A stretch of DNA of 64,000 bases from Gammaproteobacteria bacterium (ex Lamellibrachia satsuma) (GTDB lineage Bacteria; Pseudomonadota; Gammaproteobacteria; Chromatiales; Chromatiaceae): contig CP053680.1 in NCBI GenBank assembly GCA_019623805.1, forward strand, positions 930,001 through 994,000, given 5' to 3'. The position numbers and the translations under genes were made by a program. Each line of letters opens with the position of its first letter. Position 1 is the first letter of the stretch. Positions 9,720 to 18,558 of the stretch are shown in pieces. The notes under the pieces are model-generated. The model worked only from the letters and a program-made list of their open reading frames with translations, had not been told where the DNA came from and made no database searches.

Positions 9720-11165
9720 TCAGATTTCCGTTGAACGAATCACCATCATCTTCTCCACCTGCATATCCCGCATGGTGTGAGGTATGCCGCCAACCCCCAT
9801 CCCCGACTGCCGCAGACCCGCAAACGGCATCCAGTCAACACGAAAGGCAGTAAACTGATTGACCATCACGGCAGAGGCGTTGAGGCGACGGTAGGCCCGC
9901 AGCGAGGTCTCAAGGCTTTTGGTGAAGATAGCGGATTGAAAGGCATAGGGTAGTGAATTTGCCCGTTCGAGGGCTTCATCGAGGTCGTCGTAACTGTAGA
10001 CGCAGATCACGGGAGCAAAGACCTCCAACGTACTGACTTTCGCATCGGCTGGAGGATTAAGCAGCACAGTAGCGGGATAACAGGTCTCTGAGATCGGCTC
10101 GCCGCCACAGAGCAGTTCCGCCCCTCCCTGCACGGCTTCAGTCACCCACTCATGGATGCGCTCCACTTCACGGGGACGGATCAAAGGCCCGATGGCTGTT
10201 GCCTCCTGCATCGGATCACCCACAGTCATAGCAGAGCCCTCTTTCGCCAGTCCCTCGGCAAGTTGCCGCGCTATCGATTGCTGGGCGAACACGCGTTGGA
10301 CAGAGACGCAGACCTGGCCGGCATGGTAGAACCCCCCCTTGGCCAGCAGCGGCATGGCGTCTTCAAGATCCGCATCCGCATCGACGATTACAGGCGCCGC
10401 TCCCCCATGCTCCAGCGCACAGCGAGTGCCGGGATAGAGCTGTGAACGCAGCCACCAACCCACCTTTGCGCTGCCGATAAAGGAGAAGAAATCGACCCGG
10501 GGATCGGTCACCAACTTGGTAGCCACCTTATGGTCACTTGTCACCAGGCCTTGTACCCATCCCTCGGGCAGTCCCGCTTCCAGCAGGATCTCGATGAAGT
10601 GCATACAGGAGAGTGGCGTATCCGCCGCCGGTTTCACGATCACAGGACAGCCAGTGGCCACCGCCGGTCCCACCTGATGCACGATCAGGTTCAACGGGTG
10701 GTTGAACGCGCTCAACGCCACCACCACACCGATCGGTTCACGACGGGTAAATGCGAGATGTCCCAGAGAAGCAGCGTTCACCCCCATCGGTATCTCCTCG
10801 CCACCCTCGGTGCGCAGGGTCTCGATACATATCTGCATACCGTCGATGGCGCGGGCCACCTCGACCCTGGAATCAAGCAGTGGCTTGCCGCCTTCCCGAG
10901 CTGCCTCCAACGCCAGTTGCTCGGCCCGCTCCTGCATTATCTCACCGGCACGTCTCAGGATAATGATGCGCTCGGCAGCCGTCAGCCATCCATCCCGGTT
11001 CTGAAACAGGGCGTGAGCCTTGGCCAGCGCCTGACCGACACCCTTTTCATTTAGCGTGTCGATGGTGGCAATAGGTGACTGATCGTAGGGGGCAGTGATC
11101 TCCAGGGAACCTGCCGGCTCAATATGACCTGCAATCATGTGGGGAAAGTGGGGTAGCTGATTCAC
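9720..11165 (-). CDS. NAD(P)-dependent aldehyde dehydrogenase family protein
   Basis: This 481-aa protein has the aldehyde dehydrogenase fold. The catalytic Cys286 lies in GQVCVSVQ and the general-base Glu252 in ALEHGGAAP. A Rossmann cofactor segment includes SFIGSAKVG, and the VIVKPAADTPLS stretch is typical of the lactaldehyde / phosphorylating-type subgroups. Substrate specificity cannot be read from sequence. It oxidises an aldehyde to the acid in the cytoplasm. A small membrane protein gene lies just upstream on the same strand, 18 bp away. The gap 9580-9719 shows no gene. Confidence 0.93.
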   Translation of the reverse strand: MNQLPHFPHMIAGHIEPAGSLEITAPYDQSPIATIDTLNEKGVGQALAKAHALFQNRDGWLTAAERIIILRRAGEIMQERAEQLALEAAREGGKPLLDSRVEVARAIDGMQICIETLRTEGGEEIPMGVNAASLGHLAFTRREPIGVVVALSAFNHPLNLIVHQVGPAVATGCPVIVKPAADTPLSCMHFIEILLEAGLPEGWVQGLVTSDHKVATKLVTDPRVDFFSFIGSAKVGWWLRSQLYPGTRCALEHGGAAPVIVDADADLEDAMPLLAKGGFYHAGQVCVSVQRVFAQQSIARQLAEGLAKEGSAMTVGDPMQEATAIGPLIRPREVERIHEWVTEAVQGGAELLCGGEPISETCYPATVLLNPPADAKVSTLEVFAPVICVYSYDDLDEALERANSLPYAFQSAIFTKSLETSLRAYRRLNASAVMVNQFTAFRVDWMPFAGLRQSGMGVGGIPHTMRDMQVEKMMVIRSTEI

Positions 11166-11183
11166 GTGATCTCTCCGTATGTT

Positions 11184-11381
11184 CTACTTTTGTTCAGGCC
11201 GTTTGCGATTCATATACGCGGTCAGCGCTATCGCACCGAAGAGCGCATAGAGCACTGCATCCTGCACCTCCGCGCCAAACCAGATCGCGCCATAACCGGC
11301 CACCGCCGCCCCCAATCCGCCAAAGGCAAAACCTCGCATAACGCGGCAGAGGGTGCAGTTCCTGTAGTTGGTTGTCGGCAT
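11184..11381 (-). CDS. Small two-helix membrane protein, function unknown
   Basis: This 65-aa protein contains two hydrophobic stretches, at about residues 16-34 (FAFGGLGAAVAGYGAIWFG) and 40-56, then a basic tail (NRKRPEQK). Two Cys near the N-terminus (NCTLC) could bind metal or form a disulfide. It precedes the aldehyde dehydrogenase gene on the same strand, so it may belong to the same transcript. The family is not recognised. Confidence 0.6.
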   Translation of the reverse strand: MPTTNYRNCTLCRVMRGFAFGGLGAAVAGYGAIWFGAEVQDAVLYALFGAIALTAYMNRKRPEQK

Positions 11382-11443
11382 TGAGCGCTATATTTTGATT
11401 TTCGGGATCGGAGTCGAATTTACAATAAATAAAATCAGGATTT

Positions 11444-11521
11444 GTAGGGCGCGCCATGCGCACCAAAACAAGCTGGAATCACGGTATGTATGCTAATCAT
11501 GGTGCGCACAGCGCACCCTAC
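11444..11521. repeat. REP-like inverted repeat with GTAGGG ends
   Basis: The 22-base arms at 11444-11465 and 11500-11521 match with three mismatches. Both read GTAGGGYGCGC..TGCGCACCA on their own strands, and short flanking matches (AGGAT) extend the symmetry. This GTAGGG-TGCGCACC repeat type is common in gammaproteobacterial intergenic DNA. It lies between the DUF1841 gene and the small membrane protein gene. Confidence 0.75.
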
Positions 11522-11559
11522 ATCCTGACTGAATCCGCAATTGTTACATCGATAGCGTA

Positions 11560-11988
11560 CTAGATAACAAGACGTTTGACGCATTCGAGATAGACCTGCT
11601 CATCCGGCATCCGTTTGTTGACCTGCGCCTCCCAAAGCATATGTGCAAGACACTCCATCAATTGGTGCTCCGCCTCGTGGGCATCTCCAATACGTTGGGT
11701 CAGCCGCTGGTAGAGCCCGGCGATCCCATTCGGACGATCGGTGGAGAGTTGCTCCTGCAGACTAATGTGCATACCCATATGCAGAAACGGATTACTCTCA
11801 CCGTCTTCCGGCAGAAACTCCCGGCTCAATGCTGCTTCACGGTCGTCCAGCAGTTTATGGTATTCAGTATGTTCAGCCACTACGGCAGCGATCATCTGTT
11901 CAAGCGGCTCCAGCGGTTTACCCTGAACCCGCTTGTGCCAGGCATCCACAAAGACCTGCCGGATCTGATTTCTATCGCCTCCAAACAC
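11560..11988 (-). CDS. DUF1841 family protein
   Basis: This 142-aa protein matches DUF1841 through its start (MFGGDRNQIRQVFVDAW), the segment LEPLEQMIAAVVAEHTEYH and the HMGMHISLQEQL region. The family is proteobacterial and its role is unknown. The sequence is helical, with conserved His residues (HPEYH-like and HMGMH) that could bind metal. No signal peptide is present. It lies 17 bp downstream of a DUF302 gene on the same strand and may share its transcript. Confidence 0.88.
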   Translation of the reverse strand: MFGGDRNQIRQVFVDAWHKRVQGKPLEPLEQMIAAVVAEHTEYHKLLDDREAALSREFLPEDGESNPFLHMGMHISLQEQLSTDRPNGIAGLYQRLTQRIGDAHEAEHQLMECLAHMLWEAQVNKRMPDEQVYLECVKRLVI

Positions 11989-12005
11989 AGAATAGGGATT
12001 CCGGA

Positions 12006-12461
12006 TCAGGGCCTGGTCGCCACACGGGCGAACTTGGCCAATATACCGGCCATCTTCTCTTTGACCTTGGGTCGATTATTGATCCCAAAACGGTTGAGCA
12101 TATAACCCGGACGGGTATAGCTGAACCAGACATGGCCCTCGGCATCCTTCCAGACCAGCACCTTGAGCGGCAGATCGAGGCCGACCCGCTGATCGCTCTT
12201 CATCAGGGGAGTCCCCGCCTTCGGGCTGCCGAAGATCAGGAGTTGGGTTGGACGCAATGTTTTGCCGATCTTAGCCGCCCCTTTGGCGTGATCGATACGT
12301 GCAAAAACATGCATGCCTGCTGTTCTGACCGTCTTCTCCAGACGATCCATTGTCTTCTGCACACCGAATTGGCTGCGCACGTTTACCAGGCCGTTACCGG
12401 CCTCGACATTGGCTACAAACAAAAAGAATAAGGCAAAAAGAGAGACCGCAATTCGATGCAT
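12006..12461 (-). CDS. Periplasmic DUF302 domain protein
   Basis: This 151-aa protein has a clear signal peptide (MHRIAVSLFALFFLFVANVEAG, cleavage near residue 22) and then a DUF302 domain. The domain includes VRSQFGVQKTMDRLE, HAKGAAKIGKTL and the LLIFGSPKAGTPLM motif that defines the family. DUF302 proteins bind small ligands or act on periplasmic redox and metal stress in some species, but no general function is agreed. It precedes the DUF1841 gene closely and follows nth, all on the minus strand. Confidence 0.9.
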   Translation of the reverse strand: MHRIAVSLFALFFLFVANVEAGNGLVNVRSQFGVQKTMDRLEKTVRTAGMHVFARIDHAKGAAKIGKTLRPTQLLIFGSPKAGTPLMKSDQRVGLDLPLKVLVWKDAEGHVWFSYTRPGYMLNRFGINNRPKVKEKMAGILAKFARVATRP

Positions 12462-12497
12462 TGGTAAAACTCCTAATAAGATTTCAACCCCGTAGAT

Positions 12498-13130
12498 TTA
12501 CGACGTCTTCTCCCTGAATTCACAAAGATCCTCAATCACACAGCTGCCGCAACGTGGTTTTCTGGCGACGCAGGTATAACGTCCATGCAGAATAAGCCAG
12601 TGGTGAGCATCCTGCAGGAAGGCTTTCGGCGTCCGGCGCAGCAGTTTTTTCTCCACCTCAAGTGGCGTCTTTCCAGGCGCCAGCCGGGTCCGGTTCCCAA
12701 CCCTGAAGATATGAGTATCCACCGCCATTGTGGGCTGTCCGAAAGCAGTATTCAACACCACATTTGCAGTCTTGCGGCCCACACCGGGCAGCGCCTCCAG
12801 TGCCTGTCGCTCATTCGGCACTTCACTGTCGTGAATATCGATCAGCATACGGCAGGTCTGGATGATATTTTTCGCTTTGGAATTGAACAGTCCGATGGTC
12901 TTGATATACGCCTTCAAACCCACTTCACCAAGTTCAAAGATTGCTTCCGGCGTATTGGCAACTGGAAACAGGCGCGCTGTTGCCTTATTGACGCCCTTAT
13001 CCGTCGCCTGAGCAGATAGGATCACCGCCAACAGCAGCTCAAAGGGGGTCCGATAGTTGAGTTCGGTAGTCGGATTTGGATCAGCCGCCTGCAGGCGCTC
13101 GAAGATGGCCTGCCGTTTTTCCTTATTCAT
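12498..13130 (-). CDS. nth: Endonuclease III (DNA glycosylase / AP lyase)
   Basis: This 210-aa base-excision repair enzyme removes oxidised pyrimidines and cleaves the abasic site. The helix-hairpin-helix LPGVGRKTANVVLN carries the catalytic Lys, and AVDTHIFRVGNR carries the catalytic Asp. The C-terminal 4Fe-4S cluster has the exact spacing C-x6-C-x2-C-x5-C (CVARKPRCGSC...C). The length equals E. coli Nth. In E. coli nth ends the rnf/rsx operon, but no rnf genes are seen here. Confidence 0.97.
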   Translation of the reverse strand: MNKEKRQAIFERLQAADPNPTTELNYRTPFELLLAVILSAQATDKGVNKATARLFPVANTPEAIFELGEVGLKAYIKTIGLFNSKAKNIIQTCRMLIDIHDSEVPNERQALEALPGVGRKTANVVLNTAFGQPTMAVDTHIFRVGNRTRLAPGKTPLEVEKKLLRRTPKAFLQDAHHWLILHGRYTCVARKPRCGSCVIEDLCEFREKTS

Positions 13131-13164
13131 GAAGGGATAATAAAGGTTTCAGGTTTCAGGTCCC

Positions 13165-13554
13165 TTAATTAATCCGCGTCAGAAGTTCCAGCACCCGGTG
13201 TTCGATCTCATCCCTGACCCGGTTGAATTCTTCCGGCGGCAGTGTTTTGGGATCAGGAAGATCCCAGTCTTCACGGATCAACGCCGGAATATGGGAACAT
13301 CGATCACCGCACCCCATGGTGATAACAAAATCGAACTGCGCATCGGGCAGGTCACTGAACGATTTGGAGTGGTGTATCGTAAGGTCGTATCCCTTCTCCT
13401 GCATCGCGGCAATCGCCTTGGGATTGACCTGGCCACTGGGATTGGAACCGGCACTGAAGGCCGCCAGATGATTACTGCCATGCAGCCGCGCAAAGGCCTC
13501 TGCCATCTGACTGCGATTGGAATTCTCCACGCATACAAATAGAACAGCTTTCAT
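13165..13554 (-). CDS. arsC: Low-molecular-weight phosphatase-like arsenate reductase
   Basis: This 129-aa protein has the phosphatase P-loop CVENSNRS (Cys8, Arg14), which in this family attacks arsenate. Redox Cys82 and Cys86 sit in MGCGDRCSHIP, followed by the DWDLPDPK motif that carries the general acid. This pattern (GCGD.C and DLPDP) fits the thioredoxin- or mycothiol-type ArsC rather than true tyrosine phosphatases. No arsR, arsB or acr3 gene lies nearby, so a role in arsenate detoxification is inferred from family only. It is cytoplasmic. Confidence 0.85.
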   Translation of the reverse strand: MKAVLFVCVENSNRSQMAEAFARLHGSNHLAAFSAGSNPSGQVNPKAIAAMQEKGYDLTIHHSKSFSDLPDAQFDFVITMGCGDRCSHIPALIREDWDLPDPKTLPPEEFNRVRDEIEHRVLELLTRIN

Positions 13555-13670
13555 AACTCCCCCTGTTTTATTGTTTCCGATCAGACTGCTGCCAGGCTCA
13601 CAAATGCCGCGGATAACTGGCAGGCAGACCTATTGCGTATATTGACAAGCCTGTGGCTCGATTGTTCCTA

Positions 13671-14198
13671 CTACCTTAGATTCGGGTCATATCGCCTGAC
13701 ACGCTGCAGAAATTCATCCAGCGCATCCGCTGAATCCAGATCCACATCCTCAGCGACCGGTAACTCCGGGAACTCGTGCTTGAGCACACAGGCAAACACC
13801 CCGGCACCCAGCAGGCCGCTCTCTCTGAATGGGGTACTTTTCAAACCACAACTTGGGGACCTGCTCTGCAGAATAAAACCGTTGATCCGCCCTAGATTCT
13901 GTACCTTTTGTTGTGAAAAATCGAGCAGCGTGGTGGTTACATCCAGCGCTGGATTTTCGACGCTGACAACCCGGAAGTTGCCGGGCGAACCGATCAGTTC
14001 CACCGGTGGACGAGGCACACCCAAGCCAGCTTCTGTCTCAGGGCAGAGCGGCACCCAACTCACTACATCCGACAGGGTTTCGACGATTTGTGCGGCGTAT
14101 TTATGCCGACCATCATAACGCACAGGTTCACCCAACAGACAGGCGCTGATACCAACCCTCGGCAGTCGTATTTTCACCTCACGACCGGTAGATCTCAT
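13671..14198 (-). CDS. DUF523 family protein (TudS-like, probable Fe-S protein)
   Basis: This 175-aa protein has the DUF523 signature: GISACLLGEPVRYDG near the start, PLCPETEAGLGVPRPP, and ILQSRSPSCGL. The three motif Cys residues (SAC, LCP, PSC) are those that ligate a 4Fe-4S cluster in the thiouracil desulfidase TudS, whose core is DUF523. Removal of sulfur from thiolated nucleobases, or a related reaction, is therefore plausible but not shown. The start at 14198 adds a short basic N-terminus before the domain. It is cytoplasmic. Confidence 0.88.
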   Translation of the reverse strand: MRSTGREVKIRLPRVGISACLLGEPVRYDGRHKYAAQIVETLSDVVSWVPLCPETEAGLGVPRPPVELIGSPGNFRVVSVENPALDVTTTLLDFSQQKVQNLGRINGFILQSRSPSCGLKSTPFRESGLLGAGVFACVLKHEFPELPVAEDVDLDSADALDEFLQRVRRYDPNLR

Positions 14199-14526
14199 CT
14201 GGTGCCTGTTTCTCGTAGCTCTTGAAATTCTAGCTGCCAGTTTGCGCTCCTGAGCATCGTAGACCGCATTGGCCCGTCAAGTGTTGCAGGGCAGCAGTAA
14301 CTCGTCCGGAATGCCCTGCCCCGACTGTCTCCCGCACTTTTCAACCATCCCACAAGGCTTTTTCTGGATATCTGAATATAACAGGCTGTAGTGCACTTGT
14401 CCCAACAGACGATTCTTCACCAGACGCCCCTGGAAATTCTACCGTGTTGAACAGCAAGCCTATGCAATCGATGCTCAGGCAACTATATTTCTTTATCGGG
14501 GAAAACAAAAAAAGGAGATCGATATC
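14199..14526. other. Gene-free interval (328 bp)
   Basis: The interval separates the divergent DUF523 and hydrolase genes. One weak 8-bp inverted repeat (GCAGGGCA at 14286-14293 and its complement at 14312-14319) is the only structure seen. No convincing promoter hexamers could be fixed. It ends with the strong ribosome binding site AAGGAGAT ahead of the hydrolase ATG. Confidence 0.5.
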
Positions 14527-15351
14527 ATGAGCAATGTCATCATCGGTATTCATGGGCTGGCCAACAAACCACCGGAGAAGACGCTGGCCGAATGGTGGGA
14601 AAAGGCCATGCTGGAAGGACTGCAAAAAAATGCGGGCATCACCCTGGATTCTCTCAATTTTCACTCGGTCTACTGGGCCGATGCCATGTATGCCACACCT
14701 GACCAAGACCCCGATGCGTACCATAAAGCCGAAGATGGCGCCCTGAAACGCTACCATGACGGCTGGCTGGACCTTGTGAGAGCCAAGGCATCAACGATTA
14801 ACGGTAAAATGTGGGACTCGGCAAAGGCACTCTTCGGCATCGATAAGATTGCCGATAAGGTGCTGGAGGTAAAACTGCAGGATCTGCATAAATACTATAC
14901 GGACAGTGAACTCCGCGAAGAACTCAGGAAACGCCTGAAAACCGTTATTCTCGACAACAGAGGGGATCGCATCATGCTGGTCGCCCACTCCATGGGCACC
15001 ATCATCGCTTACGATGTCCTGCGGCAGCTCGGAAAAGAGGATCCCAATATCAAGATCGACCATTTCGTGACCATCGGCTCCCCCCTTGGCCTGCCCCACG
15101 TAAAATATAAAATCAGTGAAGAGAGTCCGCTGGTGCGTACCCCCAGTATCGTAAAAAAATGGACCAACCTTGCAGACCGGCGCGACCCGGTTGCCATCGA
15201 CACCCACCTCGCAGACGACTACGACTCAAACGAGGATGGGGTCAAGGTGAGGGACGATCTGGTGATCAATGGCTGGGGAAAGATCCACCATAAATCATAC
15301 GGTTATCTCAGAACACCTGAGTTTACGGACCTGTTGAAAAAATCGGTCTAA
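14527..15351 (+). CDS. Alpha/beta hydrolase, lipase-like
   Basis: This 274-aa protein begins NVIIGIHGLANKPPEKT, the HG oxyanion region of alpha/beta hydrolases. The nucleophile elbow VAHSMGT carries Ser155. Asp in DRRDPVAID and His in KIHHKSYGYL are plausible partners in the triad. No signal peptide is visible, so it is cytoplasmic or membrane-associated. The substrate is unknown. An ideal ribosome binding site (AAGGAGAT) precedes the ATG. It stands alone, upstream of a palindromic repeat and hemH. Confidence 0.8.
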   Translation: MSNVIIGIHGLANKPPEKTLAEWWEKAMLEGLQKNAGITLDSLNFHSVYWADAMYATPDQDPDAYHKAEDGALKRYHDGWLDLVRAKASTINGKMWDSAKALFGIDKIADKVLEVKLQDLHKYYTDSELREELRKRLKTVILDNRGDRIMLVAHSMGTIIAYDVLRQLGKEDPNIKIDHFVTIGSPLGLPHVKYKISEESPLVRTPSIVKKWTNLADRRDPVAIDTHLADDYDSNEDGVKVRDDLVINGWGKIHHKSYGYLRTPEFTDLLKKSV

Positions 15352-15400
15352 AATAGCTCTCCCGGCCTCATCTAATAAATGTTCACCCAGAATCAATAAT

Positions 15401-15482
15401 TCTCGTCAAGGCGCCAAGATCGCAAAGTTATAATCTATTGTTATTAAACGATAGCAACGATTTTCTTGGCGCCTTTGCGAGA
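15401..15482. repeat. Inverted repeat of the CTTGGCGCCTTTGCG type
   Basis: The arms 15401-15419 and 15464-15482 (TCTCG..AAGGCGCCAAGA) pair with two mismatches around an AT-rich 44-base loop. This motif is a common dispersed intergenic repeat in proteobacteria. It follows the hydrolase gene and could act as its 3' end. The rest of the gap to hemH (15483-15641) shows no gene. Confidence 0.6.
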
Positions 15483-15641
15483 GAAATAGTGACAATTCCA
15501 GACGGAGACTATTTTAGAATCGGAATCGGCTAAGCTATCCGGTTTCGGTCGACTGTCGAGTGGTGTAGTCTTCCCACTTGATAAATCCACCTGCAGTCTG
15601 CACCCACACTCAAGTCTGTTCTGCGAACAACAATCAACACC

Positions 15642-16685
15642 ATGAAATATAGAAACCACTCGGATCTTACGCCCCCCGGTACAGGCAGCCTCGGCATTCT
15701 GCTAACCAACCTCGGCACACCGGACAGCCCCACCACCAGAGATGTGCGGCGTTACCTGGCGGAATTCCTCAGCGATCCCCGCGTGGTGGAATTCCCCAGA
15801 CTGCTCTGGAAGGTCATTCTGCACGGCGTCATTTTGCGCATCCGACCAAAGCGTTCCGCCGAATCCTACCGTACGGTATGGACAGAGAGTGGTTCGCCGC
15901 TCCTGGACATCTCCAAACAACAGACGGACAAATTGCAGACAGCACTCAACGAACGGCTCGACAGCAAGGTCAAAGTCGTCCTGGCAATGCGCTACGGCAA
16001 CCCCTCTATAACCGACGGATTGGAAACGCTGCGCCGCGAAAACGCCGAGCGCATCCTGATACTGCCGCTCTATCCCCAGTACTCCGCCACGACCACCGCC
16101 TCAACTTTCGATGCGGTAACAAGTGAACTGCAACACTGGCGGCGGTTACCGGAACTGCGCTTTATCAATCACTACGGCCATGAAGCTGACTACATACAGG
16201 TGCTGGCCGACTCAATCCAACGCTTCCGTGAACAACATGGCGCGGCGGAAAAGCTGCTCTTCTCATTCCACGGTATTCCTGAAGATTATGCCGCCGCCGG
16301 TGATCCCTATCCCGGCGAGTGCCGTTTCACCGCCGAACAGGTTGCCGAAAGACTCCAACTGGAAGACTCACAGTGGCAACTCAGTTTTCAGTCCCGCTTC
16401 GGCAAAAAGGAGTGGATCAAACCCTATACCGACCAAACCCTTACCTCCTGGGGCAAGGCAAAGGTAGAACACGTCCAGGTGGTCAGTCCTGGTTTCTCTG
16501 CCGACTGTCTGGAAACACTGGAAGAGATCGCGGTGGAGAACAAGGATTATTTTCAAAAAGCAGGCGGCGGCATCTATGAATATATTCCCGCCCTCAACGC
16601 AGAATCCAATCACATTGAAATGCTGGCAGACCTTGTGGAAAAACACACCCAGGGCTGGCCTGAATCAAACACCGGAAAGATCTAA
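15642..16685 (+). CDS. hemH: Ferrochelatase
   Basis: This 347-aa enzyme inserts Fe2+ into protoporphyrin IX, the last step of protoheme synthesis, at the inner face of the membrane. It opens with GILLTNLGTPDSPT, has the metal-site His in FSFHGIPEDY, and shares the PLYPQYSATTTAS and SPGFSADCLETLEEI blocks of the family. The Fe-S cluster Cys tail of animal enzymes is absent, as in most gammaproteobacteria. The stop TAA overlaps the next ATG by one base, so the DUF971 gene is translationally coupled. Heme supply matters for the cytochromes of a sulfur oxidiser. Confidence 0.97.
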   Translation: MKYRNHSDLTPPGTGSLGILLTNLGTPDSPTTRDVRRYLAEFLSDPRVVEFPRLLWKVILHGVILRIRPKRSAESYRTVWTESGSPLLDISKQQTDKLQTALNERLDSKVKVVLAMRYGNPSITDGLETLRRENAERILILPLYPQYSATTTASTFDAVTSELQHWRRLPELRFINHYGHEADYIQVLADSIQRFREQHGAAEKLLFSFHGIPEDYAAAGDPYPGECRFTAEQVAERLQLEDSQWQLSFQSRFGKKEWIKPYTDQTLTSWGKAKVEHVQVVSPGFSADCLETLEEIAVENKDYFQKAGGGIYEYIPALNAESNHIEMLADLVEKHTQGWPESNTGKI

Positions 16686-17071
16686 TGGAAAAGCAACCCC
16701 GCCCCGTCGACATCAAGGTGCATCAGCAGTCCCGCTTTCTCGATATCGCCTTCGACGACGGCGCCCACTTTTCGCTGCCCTGTGAATACCTGCGGGTCTA
16801 CTCGCCATCGGCCGAAACCCGGGGCCATACCCCTGCGCAGGCAAAACTGGAGACCGGCAAGGAAATGGTCTCCGTTACCGACATCAAGCCCGTTGGCAGT
16901 TACGCGGTTAAAATCGTCTTCGATGACGGGCATGACTCAGGGCTCTATGACTGGAAGTATCTCTACAACCTGGGCAAGTTTCATGACGAACTCTGGCAGG
17001 CCTATCTCGAAAAGCTGACTGCCATTGGCTATAAGAGGGAGGATCCGGAACTGCCGGGGCGGGAAAACTGA
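16685..17071 (+). CDS. DUF971 (GBBH-like N-terminal) domain protein
   Basis: This 128-aa protein matches the free-standing DUF971 family. It has an IKVHQQSRFLDIAFDDGAHF start, the YLRVYSPSAE motif and the conserved VGSYAVKIVFDDGHDSGLY stretch. The domain is the zinc-binding N-terminal part of gamma-butyrobetaine hydroxylase, and in bacteria the stand-alone form has been linked to Fe-S or redox proteins. It is coupled to hemH through a TAATG overlap. Its stop codon is followed two bases later by a 7-bp tandem repeat array. Confidence 0.9.
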   Translation: MEKQPRPVDIKVHQQSRFLDIAFDDGAHFSLPCEYLRVYSPSAETRGHTPAQAKLETGKEMVSVTDIKPVGSYAVKIVFDDGHDSGLYDWKYLYNLGKFHDELWQAYLEKLTAIGYKREDPELPGREN

Positions 17072-17072
17072 C

Positions 17073-17176
<104 letters not shown>

Positions 17177-17241
17177 AAAGCTTGCTTTTGCCTATAAACG
17201 CGTCAAACCCTATTTAACAATAATTTTGAAAACTCGCCCTG

Positions 17242-18465
17242 TCACCCGTCACCTTTCGCCGCAGCCACCCGCAAACGCAGTGCATTGAGCTTGATGAAAC
17301 CTTCCGCATCCTTCTGATCGTAAGCGCCCTCATCGTCTTCAAAAGTGGCGATGGACTCGTCAAAGAGACTGTTGGTGTCGGACTTCCGCCCGGCCACGTA
17401 GACGTTTCCTTTGTAGAGTTTCAGCCTGACGACACCGTTGACCACTTGCTGGCTCTGGTCGATGGCGACCTGCAGCATCTCCCGCTCCGGTGCGAACCAG
17501 TAACCATTGTAGACCAGCTTGGCGTAGCGCGGCATCAACTCGTCCTTCAGGTGGGCTGCCTCGCGATCCAGGGTGAGCGACTCCATGGCACGATGCGCTT
17601 TAAGCAGGATGGTGCCACCGGGGGTTTCATAACAGCCACGGGATTTCATGCCGACATAGCGATTCTCCACGATGTCCGCACGACCGATGCCGTTGTCGCC
17701 GCCCAACTTGTTCAGGGTCGCCAGAACCGTCGCCGGTGACATGGCCTCACCATCGATGGCAACCACGTCGCCCTTCTCAAAGGTCAGCTCGATATACATC
17801 GGTCTGTCCGGGGCCTGCTCCGGAGAGACAGACCAGCGCCACATATCCTCCCCGGCTTCGGTCCATGGATCTTCCAGGTCGTAACCTTCATAGGAGATGT
17901 GCAGCAGATTGGCATCCATGGAATAGGGGGATTTCTTGCCCTCCCGTTTCATCTCAATGGGGATACCGTGTTCCTCGGCATAGGTCAGCAGCTTTTCACG
18001 GGAGTTGAGATCCCACTCACGCCAGGGGGCGATGATATGAATATCGGGACGCAGAGCATAGGCGCCCAATTCAAAACGCACCTGATCGTTGCCCTTGCCG
18101 GTGGCGCCGTGGGAGATGGCATCCGCGCCAGTCTCGTTGGCAATCTCGATCAGCCGCTTTGCGATCAATGGCCGTGCGATGGATGTGCCCAGCAGGTACT
18201 CGCCCTCATAAATGGCATTGGCACGAAACATGGGAAAGACATAGTCCCGCACGAACTCTTCGGTGAGATCCTCGATGTAGATCTCTTTGATGCCGGCGGC
18301 TTCCGCCTTGGCGCGTACAGGTTCCACTTCTTCGCCCTGACCGATATCGGCAGTGAAGGTCACCACTTCGCACTTATATTCGTCCTGCAACCACTTGACG
18401 ATAATGGAGGTATCCAGACCACCGGAATAGGCCAATACCACTTTCTTGACGCCCTCTGTCGACAT
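17242..18465 (-). CDS. argG: Argininosuccinate synthase
   Basis: This 407-aa enzyme joins citrulline and aspartate with ATP to give argininosuccinate in arginine synthesis. The N-type ATP pyrophosphatase P-loop [10 protein letters not shown] is at residues 12-21. The [15 protein letters not shown] and [16 protein letters not shown] motifs bind ATP and citrulline. It starts at the ATG at 18465, preceded by a good ribosome binding site (TTGGAGATGAACG) and a -10-like TATACT on the minus strand at 18516-18521. It is transcribed divergently from the metalloprotease gene. Confidence 0.98.
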   Translation of the reverse strand: MSTEGVKKVVLAYSGGLDTSIIVKWLQDEYKCEVVTFTADIGQGEEVEPVRAKAEAAGIKEIYIEDLTEEFVRDYVFPMFRANAIYEGEYLLGTSIARPLIAKRLIEIANETGADAISHGATGKGNDQVRFELGAYALRPDIHIIAPWREWDLNSREKLLTYAEEHGIPIEMKREGKKSPYSMDANLLHISYEGYDLEDPWTEAGEDMWRWSVSPEQAPDRPMYIELTFEKGDVVAIDGEAMSPATVLATLNKLGGDNGIGRADIVENRYVGMKSRGCYETPGGTILLKAHRAMESLTLDREAAHLKDELMPRYAKLVYNGYWFAPEREMLQVAIDQSQQVVNGVVRLKLYKGNVYVAGRKSDTNSLFDESIATFEDDEGAYDQKDAEGFIKLNALRLRVAAAKGDG

Positions 18466-18558
18466 CGTTCATCTCCAAATTCTGTAATTCAGTCCGGAAT
18501 CCCGGGAAACGGGTTAGTATACCGGATTATTCACCTGTTGTTGCCAACGGAAGATACC

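Noticed and set aside
14341..14757. 138-codon minus-strand frame across the hydrolase start
   Set aside because: It overlaps the start of a good plus-strand hydrolase with a strong ribosome binding site and lacks any motif.
17899..18558. Upstream extension of the metalloprotease frame over argG
   Set aside because: The open frame continues for 200 codons, but that part is antisense to argG and contains no family homology. The start was placed at GTG 18559.
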